From NCBI GenBank assembly GCA_019454045.1, contig SKCR01033661.1:186001-250000 (forward strand): DNA of 64,000 nt. Reading direction: 5' to 3'. This document shows, one piece after another, positions 11,183 through 21,176 of the stretch. The translations under genes and the position numbers were made by a program. Each line of letters starts with the position of its first letter. Positions within the stretch are counted from its first letter, which is position 1. Below the pieces are notes generated by a model. The model did not search any database and was not told the origin of the DNA. It saw nothing but the letters and a program-made list of their open reading frames with translations. This DNA comes from Zanthoxylum bungeanum. Taxonomy: Eukaryota; Streptophyta; Magnoliopsida; Sapindales; Rutaceae.

Positions 11183-11785
11183 CCTAGGTTGGGCAAGTGA
11201 AATGTCTACGGATGTAAGTAGATGTTATAGAGATGTTGTGAACATCATAAGGCTAGTGTGAAGCCTCGGTAGAGAAACGGCTCGAGAGGAGGCCGGGAGA
11301 GTGCGTGTTGATGCACGTAGAGAAGTGTAAATCCCCAATTGAGATGGATTGATGTGAGACGATATGAGAACACTTGAGAAGTGCTAGTTGTATACGAGGT
11401 TGGCTCGGGTGAAGCCAAAATGTTCGGGAGAGACCCGAAATGGAGGTAAAACTTGTCTACGCGAGACAAACAAATGGTCTATACACCGTGAAGGTGTCAG
11501 ACATATTTGGGATGTATAAGAAACATCACAGGAGTGCCGATGGGATATTGGCAAGAGTATATGCGTTCATGAGAACCCGATGTGGGGTTGGTTGAAGTTT
11601 TGTGGGGTCCAAAAGAGGACGTGAGACCCTTTTCCCATGGCAGTTGAGTGCCAGGATGTGATAGAGAGTCGAGATGTGTAGTCCTCTTGTGTGAGGCAAT
11701 GTCAAGGACCGAGTGTGAACCCGATGGTTTGTGTAAGTATTTTGGAAAGGTTTTATCGAGTAAAGCCTTCGTAAGACTATGAGAA

Positions 11786-11955
11786 ATGAGTTGTTTGGAT
11801 TCCTGTGATTAGGAATGCCATTAGCTTAAAGCTACGAGTAGCGAGTTGTGTGGATTCTCTATAGAGGGAATGCCCTCAACTCAGGGCTACGAGTAACAAG
11901 TTGTGTGGATTCCCGTGAGTGGGGATGCCAATGAAAGAGTGATGGCTTGAGATAG
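11786..11955 (+). repeat. Three 55-bp tandem repeats in LARD interior
   Basis: Units containing TTGTKTGGATTC...GGAATGCC...GCTACGAGTA begin at 11791, 11846 and 11901, a regular 55-bp period with moderate divergence between units. Confidence 0.75.
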
Positions 11956-13029
11956 GCCAAAGTAAAAGTGGGGGAGTGAGCCTGAAATGAGTCAGGTATC
12001 TCCAAAGATCCTTATGGAATGTGATAACCATTGTGTTGGTTATGTAACGATTGTGTGGGAGACCAAGGTTGAATTATCTTGGTAACATAACGAGTTGCTC
12101 GTAAAGGTAGAGTGCCTTACGAGTTGGAGGTGCAATGAGTTGTACAAGGGTTGCATGAAAATTGCAATTGCGAGAGATGTGAGTGTGGTCCCGGAAGGGC
12201 CGAGGTGCTTGCATTTTGGAGAATGCATGTGACATAATGCGACTACGAGTAGTCGAAATGAGAGTGTATGTACGAGTTACACGGGTGATAGGCCAGATAT
12301 GTGGCTTTGGCTTTGGAGTGAGTTTGAGAACGATGATTGCTTCGAGGAAGTGATCTAGTGTCGAATAAAGTTTCGTGATATGACCTTGTGAGTCAGCGTA
12401 GAATTGGCTAGAGTGCCAAAAGTGGGGTGGGAAACACCCAAGAAAATAGTACGAGTTGGCTCGGTGCCTAAGAGTACTAAGGTAAGAAGACCAAGAGTGG
12501 TCGTGGGAATGATAGAAGTTGGAAACAATTCTATCTGCGACAGTTGAGTATCGAGACAATTGAGAAGCTCATGAGAGAGCAAGTGACCCAGAATTATGTG
12601 TGAGAACGAGATAGTTGCTAGTGATATGAGAGAAACTACGTGTGTCCAAGAGGGGACTAGTGGGAAATTAGCTCCACCATAAGCTAATTGTGGATCGGGT
12701 GTGTGTTCATCTTCGGGAAACCCGATGTGCTACGCCGAGCGCCTTGAATAACAGGTAGGCAGGGGGCCAGGGTGAAGTGAACAACCGATCTATTCATAAT
12801 CAAAATGAACAAAAACCCTTTGTTTTTATCAAAACTCATTCACGTTTAAGTGTATGGAGCTTTTTGTAAGAAGTTACTGAATCGGAATTGAAAACTCGCA
12901 CACAAGAGCGTGTAGAAAGTAGTGACCGAAATCAGAAACACTCATGCACGAGAGTTTGTATGGAGTTGTGACTGAGACTGGAAACGAAAACAAATACACA
13001 ATCACGTGTGTGGAGTTGTTCCACATGTA

Positions 13030-13615
13030 ATGATGGGGATTCTTAGAAGCTGTACGAATTGTGTGTTGGGTTGATAATCCAACCATGTGCGGGAACTTGT
13101 GCCTAGTGACAGAGTTGAGCCATTATGTCAAAACAAAGACTCATGTACGGGAGTGTATATGACGTTTTGTGTTTAGATATTATGTGCCCAATTCTTTATA
13201 AAGTTGCATGATGTTACAAACGTGGACATGTAATTTCATTCGTTGAGATAAATGACATTGCAATGTCTTCACTGTGTGCGTTACGATGGGGATTCCAAGA
13301 AGATGTGAACAATGTGTGGAATTGATAATCCTAACATGTACGAGAATAAAAGAGTTCCCAAGCATGTATGGAGATAATTTCAAACCCATATTGTGGTAAG
13401 TTACAGAAGTTGGAGATTTCGTCAAAAATGGTAAACCTGTGCCTAGTGCCGAAGTTGAGCCATTATATCAGAAACCAAGACTTATGTACGAAAAGCGTAT
13501 ATGATGTTGTTGTGTTTGGATATTGTGTGCCCATTTCGATATAGCATTGGATAATATGGCTAACATAGACATGTGATTCCATTCATTGACATATGAATGT
13601 GGTTTCAATGTCTTC
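13030..13615 (+). repeat. Direct duplication in LARD interior
   Basis: About 240-330 bp are present twice. GATGGGGATTC at about 13030 corresponds to 13284. GTGCCTAGTG...GAGTTGAGCC at 13099 corresponds to 13439. CAATGTCTTC ends the first copy at 13270 and the second at 13615. The copies are clearly diverged, so the duplication is older than the insertion of copia-1. Confidence 0.75.
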
Positions 13616-13677
13616 CTTGTGAGCCCATAACCCACAGGTCCCAGGATCGAAAGAGATTTGTGACAGATACAACTTGA

Positions 13678-13846
13678 GCCATCGTTGAGGACGACGATGG
13701 ATGAAGTGGGGGAGGATGTTACAATCCTAACCCTCAAGTCGTGCCATCGTCGCGGACGACAATGGATGAAGTGGGGGAGGATGTTACAATCTTAATCCTC
13801 AAGTGATGCCATCGTCGAGGACGACGATGAATGAAGTGGGGGAGAG
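13678..13846 (+). repeat. Triplicated polypurine-tract segment, LARD 3' end
   Basis: Three 65-bp units start at 13678, 13743 and 13808. Each carries GCCATCGT...GACGACRATG followed by ATGAAGTGGGGGAG. Only the third is followed by the true LTR start TGTCACGG. The first two are followed by the similar TGTTACAATC. This looks like repeated duplication across the tract and LTR edge. Confidence 0.85.
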
Positions 13847-14971
13847 TGTCACGGTCCTAGGATCAGACTAGGACGTGCAGTCACTTTACAAAGGAGCTCA
13901 TGTTTCGGGACATCGGTTTAAGGTCGTTAAGGGTTATATGTACCCTTCATGTACCCTTGTACTGGTGAGTTTCCATCCGTGAAGCCTTATTCGGAAGTTT
14001 GCCTGGAGATTTAGAAACGTGCTCGCTTGCCGCTAGGAACTGGCCTAGTTGTGCAGCGTTGTGAAAGAGCCTATATTCCGGAATGCCGGATTGAGCTTGC
14101 TCCAAGCCCTAAGTAACTCTTAGGGGTGGATGTACTGGGAAGTTCTCACCCGTGGGGTCCCGTTCTGAAGTTTGGCGGGAGATTTTGAGATATGCTAGCT
14201 TGCCGCTAGTCGTTAGCCTAATTGGTGCATTGTGAAGGAGCTAACGACCCGGGGTGTCGAATCGAGTGGGACAAAGTTCCAAAGTGAATCTTATGGTCAC
14301 TTGTACTGGGAAAATATCAGCCCCAGAGTTGGATTTCGAGATTTGCCAGGAGATTTTGGCAGTGTGCCCACTTTTGGGTCTTTTCCGCTAAAGTGGGGGT
14401 GTTGTGGAAACTCATCAAGACGAGCTCGTTTAGGGACGAGATTTTAACCCAAAGTCGCTTATATGGTGGCTTACTGAATGCCCGGAAGAGTTCCTGAAAA
14501 CTCCTCTTAAGATAGATTTTAGAGGGGGGTGTGACAACTCAAGCGCTAGTTGTGTATACTGGTGAGACATGTGCAATGTCTTTAAAACCTCCTTAGGGGG
14601 GAAGCCTAGGTGAACCTTGGGAAGGGCCCAGGGGGCTTCGGTGGTCTTGGGGCTTTAGCCGTGAACCCTCTCGCCCTTAGACAACGTTGGGACAATGATG
14701 GATTGTCGAGATTGAGTTGGCGGGAAAATGCCATATTTTATATCCGGTTGTGCTATTCGAGTGCCGGGTCCCGGTGTTGAACGGGCCCGCTAGAGTATGC
14801 ATTGAGATAGCTTGTGAGCTTTCATAAATCAATAAAATTACGGGTCTGTTCCCTCCCCAACAATGAGAATTTGGGAGAGGAGGCTGGAGATAGGCTGACT
14901 TACACGGGACGGGACCGTGGTAAGTGCCGCACGAGCCCTTTTTCCGTTAAGGAAAAAGTTGGTCCGTGACA
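13847..14971 (+). repeat. LARD-like element 3' LTR (complete)
   Basis: This 1125-bp LTR starts TGTCACGG and ends CCGTGACA, a perfect 8-bp inverted terminal repeat with TG...CA ends, and follows the polypurine tract directly. It matches the split 5' LTR (1-630 plus 10865-11168). The next five bases, CACCG (14972-14976), should be the target duplication, but the other copy lies outside the window. It ends 349 bp before the DAR1-like stop codon and points into the end of that gene. Confidence 0.92.
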
Positions 14972-15131
14972 CACCGCATGCAGCAAAAGGAATGCCAGTA
15001 TTATTTTGCATTTATGATGAATGCCGATTATTCAAGCCTGTTTGCACATTATTGCGGAAACTACTCACTCTTCACAGAACAATAAAAAGATGTCATTAAC
15101 ATACACACTCATTTTGTATATTAAGTTTCTT

Positions 15132-15169
<38 letters not shown>

Positions 15170-15319
15170 CTGAATACAAGCTATAATAAGCTATATTGGG
15201 TCAGTTGAGAGGGGGGAAAAATAGAAATATGCTATAATATCCTATAAATCTATACATAAGAGTAGGACTTAGGTATTTGACAATCAAGTTGGCAAAGACC
15301 AAAGTTTAATCACTCTGAA
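14972..15319 (-). other. 3' flank / probable 3' UTR of the DAR1-like gene
   Basis: This non-coding stretch lies between the LARD LTR and the DAR1-like stop. It contains a run of 30 A (15136-15165), which reads as T30 in the gene's transcript orientation. The polyadenylation site cannot be fixed by eye. Confidence 0.5.
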
Positions 15320-18300
15320 TCAGCAAGGAAAGCTTCCAGTCATTAGAATGTGGTCTAGAGTCCTTCTGAGGCCATATTTTTTCACTGCCTTATTACCTTC
15401 CCTGAATCCATCTCCATAGGATGGTGATGTATCTGACTCGATCAGGTGTTTAAGAAATTTACCAAAGTCCTTCTCGAAGTCAGAATGTTTACCCTTCTTA
15501 GATGACACAGGCGAGGAGGAGGAAGATGAAGCAACATCACTTCCCAACCCAGCATAAATATCAGATTCCAACCACGTATGAGCCAAAACCTGGCATATAC
15601 CTTCTTCCACTATTGACCCCAAATTGGGATAACCTGTCAAATACTCCCATTAGAAATTCCTAGCCACAATGGAAAGTATAATAACTTGAGACAAAAAAAA
15701 AAAACAAAAAAAACCTTTCAGACGAAGCCATGCGTGCATCATCTCATGAGCCAAGATTGATCCCGTCAACAACCTGTGTGAAAAAAGTCTCAGGTTATAA
15801 ACATTGGAATTCTTGAGCAGGTATTATCAGTTATTACTCCAAATAGGTATAGAAACAGACAATACCTGGGTAGGCCATACAGAATGAGAATTGCTGTCAC
15901 TTCACATCGACGAATTAGCCTATAAGGCTCTGTTATAGTGTCTATCAGATGGTAGCCTGCCCCAATTCTCGGCCTCCTTCGAACCTGATAATTTGGAAAA
16001 AAATAATATAGAGTTCCAATTCATTTAACAAATATATTTATTTATATGACTTGGGGATATAAAAGTAAAAAGTTTCTTTCTTACATTGGTAACAGTCTGC
16101 TCTTCTGACAAACACAGCCCTCTGGTCTCAGGTAAGTGGTGATGACCCTAAACAAATTTAATTAAAAAACCAGTTTAAAAAAAAAAAAAAAAAAGAGCAA
16201 GAAGAGAATGCACATTCCTCATACATTTTTCTATGCATTAGCCTTACATTCTTTTCTCCCTCCATGGCCTCATTTAATGCTGGTCTCTCAACCAAGAGCA
16301 AAGGAACTTGCTGTTCCACTTTCATATCTAAACCTTCATAAAATTCTTGTATTTCAAGGTAAAGGGGTTGGCATTCATGTGTATCCATGATTGCAGAGTC
16401 TAGACACTCCAGGCACAGCTTCCGACCATCATCAAGTGATAGATATTTTGATGTATCTCTTTGCTGCACAGATTCAATTAAAGGCTTTCATGAGCTATCG
16501 CACTATTTAACAAAGTATCCATAGATTTATCCTGTCACAGTATAACATACAGTGTTCCTACATGCGGGAGTAGGTTTTTCTATAACTTTGTAGAAGGAAT
16601 GATATTTTTCATTCAAAACTGACCTCCATTCTTTCACAACTGCAACAACGAGGAGTCCCATCACTCTCATGTGAGGGACAGTACTTTTGAAGCCAGAATG
16701 GATGTGCCTTATACTCAGTAAGGCCAGCTGAATTTGTAGGGATCTGTAAAAGCAGAACAGATGAGAGGACTTTCAGGGAAATGAAAGTATAACAGGATTT
16801 TTAGGTCCTTTATAAATAAATAACATTATCTGAGATTGAAGACAAGAAGAGATGTGCATAATAAAACCTTGGAATTGTGCACATCAGAAGAATCACATAC
16901 ATACCAGGACACATATATGCCCTCATAATGAATCATCCAAAGTCAAATGACCTTACAAGGTTACCATACACCAAAAAGCAATCACCAACAAATGCACCTT
17001 GTTTTGATTTTTTAGAATGAACTTACTAAACTTTCTGACACATACTGGAGAAAGTCAATTTTGAGCAATTTACTGTGATGCAAAGTTGCTAATAGCCGCT
17101 TAAATTATGGTTTCAAAATTTCTTAAAATCTATCTTTCAGGATCAAAGAACTAACTTTAGCTTGAATAGGAAAGGGAAAAAGCAAGTTAGCATTGCACTG
17201 ACAAAAGAAAATTAACACTTACAAAATTGTGGCAGACGTAGCATTTTGGGTGATGCTTCTCCTTATAGCAGTATTTGTGGTAAGGACGATCTCTAGGCAA
17301 TGAAAACTATCACAGAAAGGAAATATGAAAATTTGGCCGAATGCAACATTCACTTGATACTTGCAAACCCACCAATACTAAGCAAAATTTTACAAGAACT
17401 TGAGAACATGTTAACTAACTCGAAACACCACCAAAGAAGAGGAAAAAGAAAAAGAAAAAAGAAGTACCTCAACATCTGTAATTGGTAGATTGCAAGCATG
17501 GCAACAGAAACATTCAGGATGCCAAATAGCCCCCATGTGACTCAAATACTGCCCATGACCAATCTTGGTATTGCAACCAGCACAGATCCTATGAGCAATA
17601 TGTTTTTAACAAGCAGGTCAAGATTTGTAAAGTATCTTAGAAGTAAAAATAATTTCAGATAAAATTTAAGATAAATAATTTTCAAAATAGAATGGCAAAT
17701 GCCAGTTATCTATTCAAGTTTATGATATTACATAAGGATATAGTCTTTTCCCAGTTGTCATAACTCATAAACTGTATTAACCAAGGAAAAAAATTTCTGA
17801 GGCTCGCTGTCCTTGAAATAAAAATGCTCAAACTGAATATGTGTTTCTGTTTATCATATGCCCGTTTGACAGAGTTAGATGTTCTTTCAATATGAGGCAC
17901 ACAATCCAACCAAGCATCTATACGATGATACAGATTTAATTAGTGAATATCCCCAAAGACGATATTAACGGAGATGTGTACCTCTTCATTTTTGGGTTGC
18001 TTTTGATATAAAGCTCAACCAAGGAATGTGCTAAAGTGGACTGGCACAAAACTTGCATTGATGTCAAGTTGCATCAATCCTCGTCAAATTTATTCCTCCT
18101 CTACATGACCAATCATGACAACATGAAATTATATCACATTATGACTAATTTCTTAATTTCCTAACGCCCACTTTGCAGAGAAGTCAAAAAAAAATAAGAT
18201 TAGAAGTTGGATTTTTTTACTGCAATTCCAACCTCAAAAGGTTTGATATTCCAATTCTTTTAAGCTCGATCTTTCACAAAAGCCTCCCACTACTTAAGCT

Positions 18301-21176
18301 TTAAGGTATGATCATCAAACTACTAGAAAATATACGAGAAAATAGTCGAACCAAAATTTGTATCTTTTTGGATTTAAATTGTTAACGCTATGGAGTATCT
18401 TAAAAATATTGAATACATAGACGGAAATGACTTTGTACTTGGAGTCAGGTGACTGTTACCTAGTAAAGTGAATTTATTAGCCTACAAGAAGGTAAATACA
18501 GCAAAATTAATAAATATGTCAATAGCATCTATGCTTAAGGTGTTTTGTAGCATAAAATTTAGTTGATGCACTAGCCTAACCCTAAATCATTTTAAAACAT
18601 ATTTCACTTGAAGCTAAAATCAAAGCAATTGTTATACACTGTAGTTAGATAACTGAAATACAGATTGTAGATGGCGACATTTACCTATAACCAGATGGAA
18701 AGAAGACCGGGAAAGGTTGAAATATATTTGTATTATCATATCGAGGAGGAGCCTCCACTCTCAAACTTTCTAGGATAGCCTTGGCAAGTTGTTCATCTTC
18801 CTCTAGTTTAGCTCTAGCTCTCCGTTCATCTTCCAATTGTTGAGCTTTAGTTTGTCGTTCATCATGCTCTTGTTGAGCCATAGCACGTCTTTCATCTTCA
18901 TCGTGTTCATCTTCGTTTGAGTCATCAGATTTAATACATTGTACACTTTGAGTCAGATTCACTTTCTAATACATAAAACGATAGTGAGACTAAGTGGAAT
19001 GGAAATATGCAATTTGAAAAGTCTGAATCAAATTGAAATTAATGCTTAAGTCGATGTTATGCGTAATGCATGTTCAATTACAAATAACGTTACAGCAAGT
19101 CCATTCTCTTTTACAGTTAAGCCAACGACATCAAATTCTTCCTCGTCGCCCACTTCACAATATTTTTACCATGATTCTGAAAAACGCTAGGTGTACGATG
19201 GGGGAGCGCTAGCGCCTCGACTGACTGGGTAGCTGGCACTAGACGGTTATATTTTTTATTCAAAATTTTTTAATTAGGTTCAAAAATTTGGGTCCAATTA
19301 GATTTAGGGATAGGATTTGGTAAATCAAGGTCAATTTGGGTTAGTTGATGGCAATTTGATATTAATTAGGGTTAGCGTTTAGCAAATTGAGATCAATTAG
19401 GTTTATGGTTTGGAAATTTGGGATCAATTAGAGTTAGTGTTTTATAGTTTCCAGCATCCATCGATAGTGGCTACCGGTGCATGAGCTAAACATGCCACCT
19501 CCGGCAGCCGCAAATCGAAACACACACAAGTTGTTCCTTATCAGAAATGATCGACCACTCCATTTCTTGTGGTCCTGCGCCATTACAAATTACCATTTTC
19601 CCTACATCTAGACTTTTATGTCGACATCAAGCTAGGTCACCTTTTTTGCAAAATCATGGCGGTCAAGCGCACCTAGCGCCTAGGAAGTGTATAGGCGGCA
19701 TCCTAGACAGCCTTGACAACCGAAAATTTTCAAAAGATTCAGAAAAAAGAACACTAGATGCATTGTTTATTCAGAAATTTGAAATAAAATTTGAGACGAA
19801 CAATAGTCTGAAAAGAGAGGCTTTTTTAAAAAAAATAAATAAAAATCTTCCTCTACTCAACTCAAACTCAAATAAAAAAGAAGAACATCATAATGAAGAT
19901 TTAATTCAAAACTCAGCCAGATGTTTCTAGAGTCAAAAGCACAAGTTCATAATTTAGACAGTTAATTAGGCAGAGAATAAAAATCCAGAACAAGGACAGA
20001 AGCGTAAATTATGTTCTTTCCGATAACTTATGGAGCAAAATCTGATCAATGGGGATGAAGAGAATTTATGATAAATGTTGAAGATTTAACAAAAATACAA
20101 TCAATTATCAGGACACATAGGAAGCAGTACTAACAGCATTCTATTACTTTTCATTATGTATCCTTTTGATATGTCATCTTGAAGTACATTACACACTGAA
20201 CAATCAGTCATGATTGATAAGCGTCAACCTCCCAGTTCTCAATAACAAAAAATACAAAATGATAAGTGCTTACAGGTAGGGAACCTTACCAATCACTTTT
20301 TTGCTTTTCTGGTCTATTTCAGAAAGGGAGAGTGCAACAGCATGATCAATTTCTTCACACACTGAACAATCAGTCATGATTGATAAGCATCAACTTCTTC
20401 GTTCTCAATCACAAAAAATACAAAATGACAAGTGCTTACAGGTAGGGAACCTTACCAATCGCCTTTTTGCCTTTCTGGCCTATTTCAGAAAGGGAGAGTG
20501 CAATAGCATGATCAATTTCTTCACACACTGAAAAATCAATCATGATCGCTAAGCGTCAAGTTCCCAGTTTTCAATCACAAAAAATACAAAATGATAAGTG
20601 CTTACAGGTAGGGAACCTTACCAATCGCCTTTTTGCCTTTCTGGTCTATTTCAGAAAGGGAGAGTGCAACAGCATGATCAATCTCTTCACACACTGAACA
20701 ATCAGTCATGATTGATAAGCATCAACTTCCCAGTTCTCAATCACAAAAAAAAATACAAAATGATAAGTGCTTACAAGTAGGGAACCTTACCAATCACTTC
20801 TTTGCCTTGCTGGTCTATTTCAGAAAGGGAGAGTGCAACAGCATGATCAATTTCTTCTTTGTCAAAACCTGATGAGTCATCATCCTGCATCCAAGTTTTT
20901 CCAGATAGAGTTTAGTGCAGCAAAAGCTTGGTAGAAAAATGCCTGAATATAGTGTATGCACGAGTATTAGATTTGAAAGCACACGCAAAACAAGTAAAAC
21001 AAAAATTTCCTCATTCTAGAAACAATCAAAGGAAATGCTACATTAAAAATTATGGAATTAGGAGAAAGTATAAATGAAAAAAATTAATTAATTACTGCTG
21101 AATATCGAGGGTCATCCCAAATTCTATCATCCCCATGTATCCCATGATAATGCCCTCTATAGCTGGATCCCTTCAT
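15320..21176 (-). CDS. DAR1: DAR1-like LIM-domain ubiquitin-activated peptidase (14 coding exons)
   Basis: Family role: DA1/DAR proteins bind ubiquitin through UIMs and cleave growth regulators, limiting organ growth. My exons in transcript order are 21176-21096, 20884-20791, 20693-20622, 20527-20456, 20361-20290, 18961-18685, 17588-17468, 17306-17223, 16743-16624, 16463-16248, 16147-16085, 15984-15866, 15773-15715 and 15633-15320. Nearly all introns are clear GT...AG, phases agree, and the sum is 587 codons. Domains: UIM core [13 protein letters not shown] in four tandem exons, acidic 11-residue repeats ending in a UIM ([11 protein letters not shown]), LIM domain ([15 protein letters not shown]), a LIM-like zinc region (HPKCYVC, CCSCERM), and peptidase motif HEMMH at about 473-477, intact. 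The C-terminus [10 protein letters not shown] is family-typical. It resembles DAR1 more than DA1. The junction 20290/18961 and the start Met are less certain; homologues begin MGW. Confidence 0.9.
18765..18896 (-). repeat. Four 11-residue repeats in the DAR1-like acidic region
   Basis: The exon encodes [33 protein letters not shown] and [11 protein letters not shown] in succession, each 33 bp. The last unit is the core of the second conserved UIM ([12 protein letters not shown]). The region should form a charged helix. Related DAR1 proteins also have E/R-rich repeats here, so this is a family trait with lineage-specific copy number. Confidence 0.8.
18962..20289 (-). other. Large DAR1-like intron with a possible small repeat
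   Basis: This 1.3-kb intron lies between UIM copy A and the acidic exon. The part near 19180-19260 and 19660-19720 is GC-richer, with repeated CGCTAG/GCGCCTAG words, and may be a small non-coding repeat element, but I cannot define its ends. At 20190-20289 it holds the intron-side sequence (including TGTTCAGTGTGT) from which the exon duplications were built. Confidence 0.5.
20290..20884 (-). repeat. Four tandem copies of the UIM exon
   Basis: The ancestral exon D (20791-20884, 94 bp) is followed in transcript order by C (20622-20693), B (20456-20527) and A (20290-20361), each exactly 72 bp. The C, B and A exons are phase 1 at both ends, so including or skipping any of them keeps the frame. 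Each has an AG acceptor (TTCAG|TGTGTGAAGA) and the same donor (ATTG|GTAAGGTTCC). The introns between them are 97, 94 and 94 bp. All keep the UIM core EEIDHA(V/I)ALSLSEI and none has a stop. Repeat period is 156-169 bp. Confidence 0.88.

Larger units (their letters stand above)
11169..13846 (+). mobile_element. LARD-like element internal region, non-coding
   Basis: This 2.7-kb interior between primer-binding site and polypurine tract has no open frame with recognisable gag, protease, RT or integrase sequence on either strand. The longest frames (161 codons or fewer, antisense) look like chance. It is made largely of internal duplications. Together with 1.1-kb LTRs this fits a large retrotransposon derivative that would depend on enzymes made by another element. 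Which autonomous family it uses cannot be told from here. The LTR ends and primer site are compatible with Ty3/gypsy or copia. Confidence 0.8.

Noticed and set aside
12074..12559. 161-codon antisense frame inside the LARD interior
   Set aside because: No recognisable domain, low complexity, opposite to the element, and inside duplicated non-coding sequence.
15136..15165. A30 run as the poly(A) tail of a retroposed copy
   Set aside because: It lies antisense to the DAR1-like gene, has no retroposed gene body next to it and no flanking target duplication that I can see.
17986..18044. Possible extra DAR1-like exon encoding [17 protein letters not shown], with GT donor at 17985
   Set aside because: It would be 59 bp, not a multiple of three, and would meet an in-frame TAG after the preceding exon. 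Direct splicing of 18685 to 17588 gives the conserved GYRICAGC sequence.
20290..20884. UIM copies as a CRISPR-like or satellite array
   Set aside because: Only four units, coding content, splice sites and exon phase show a tandem exon duplication.
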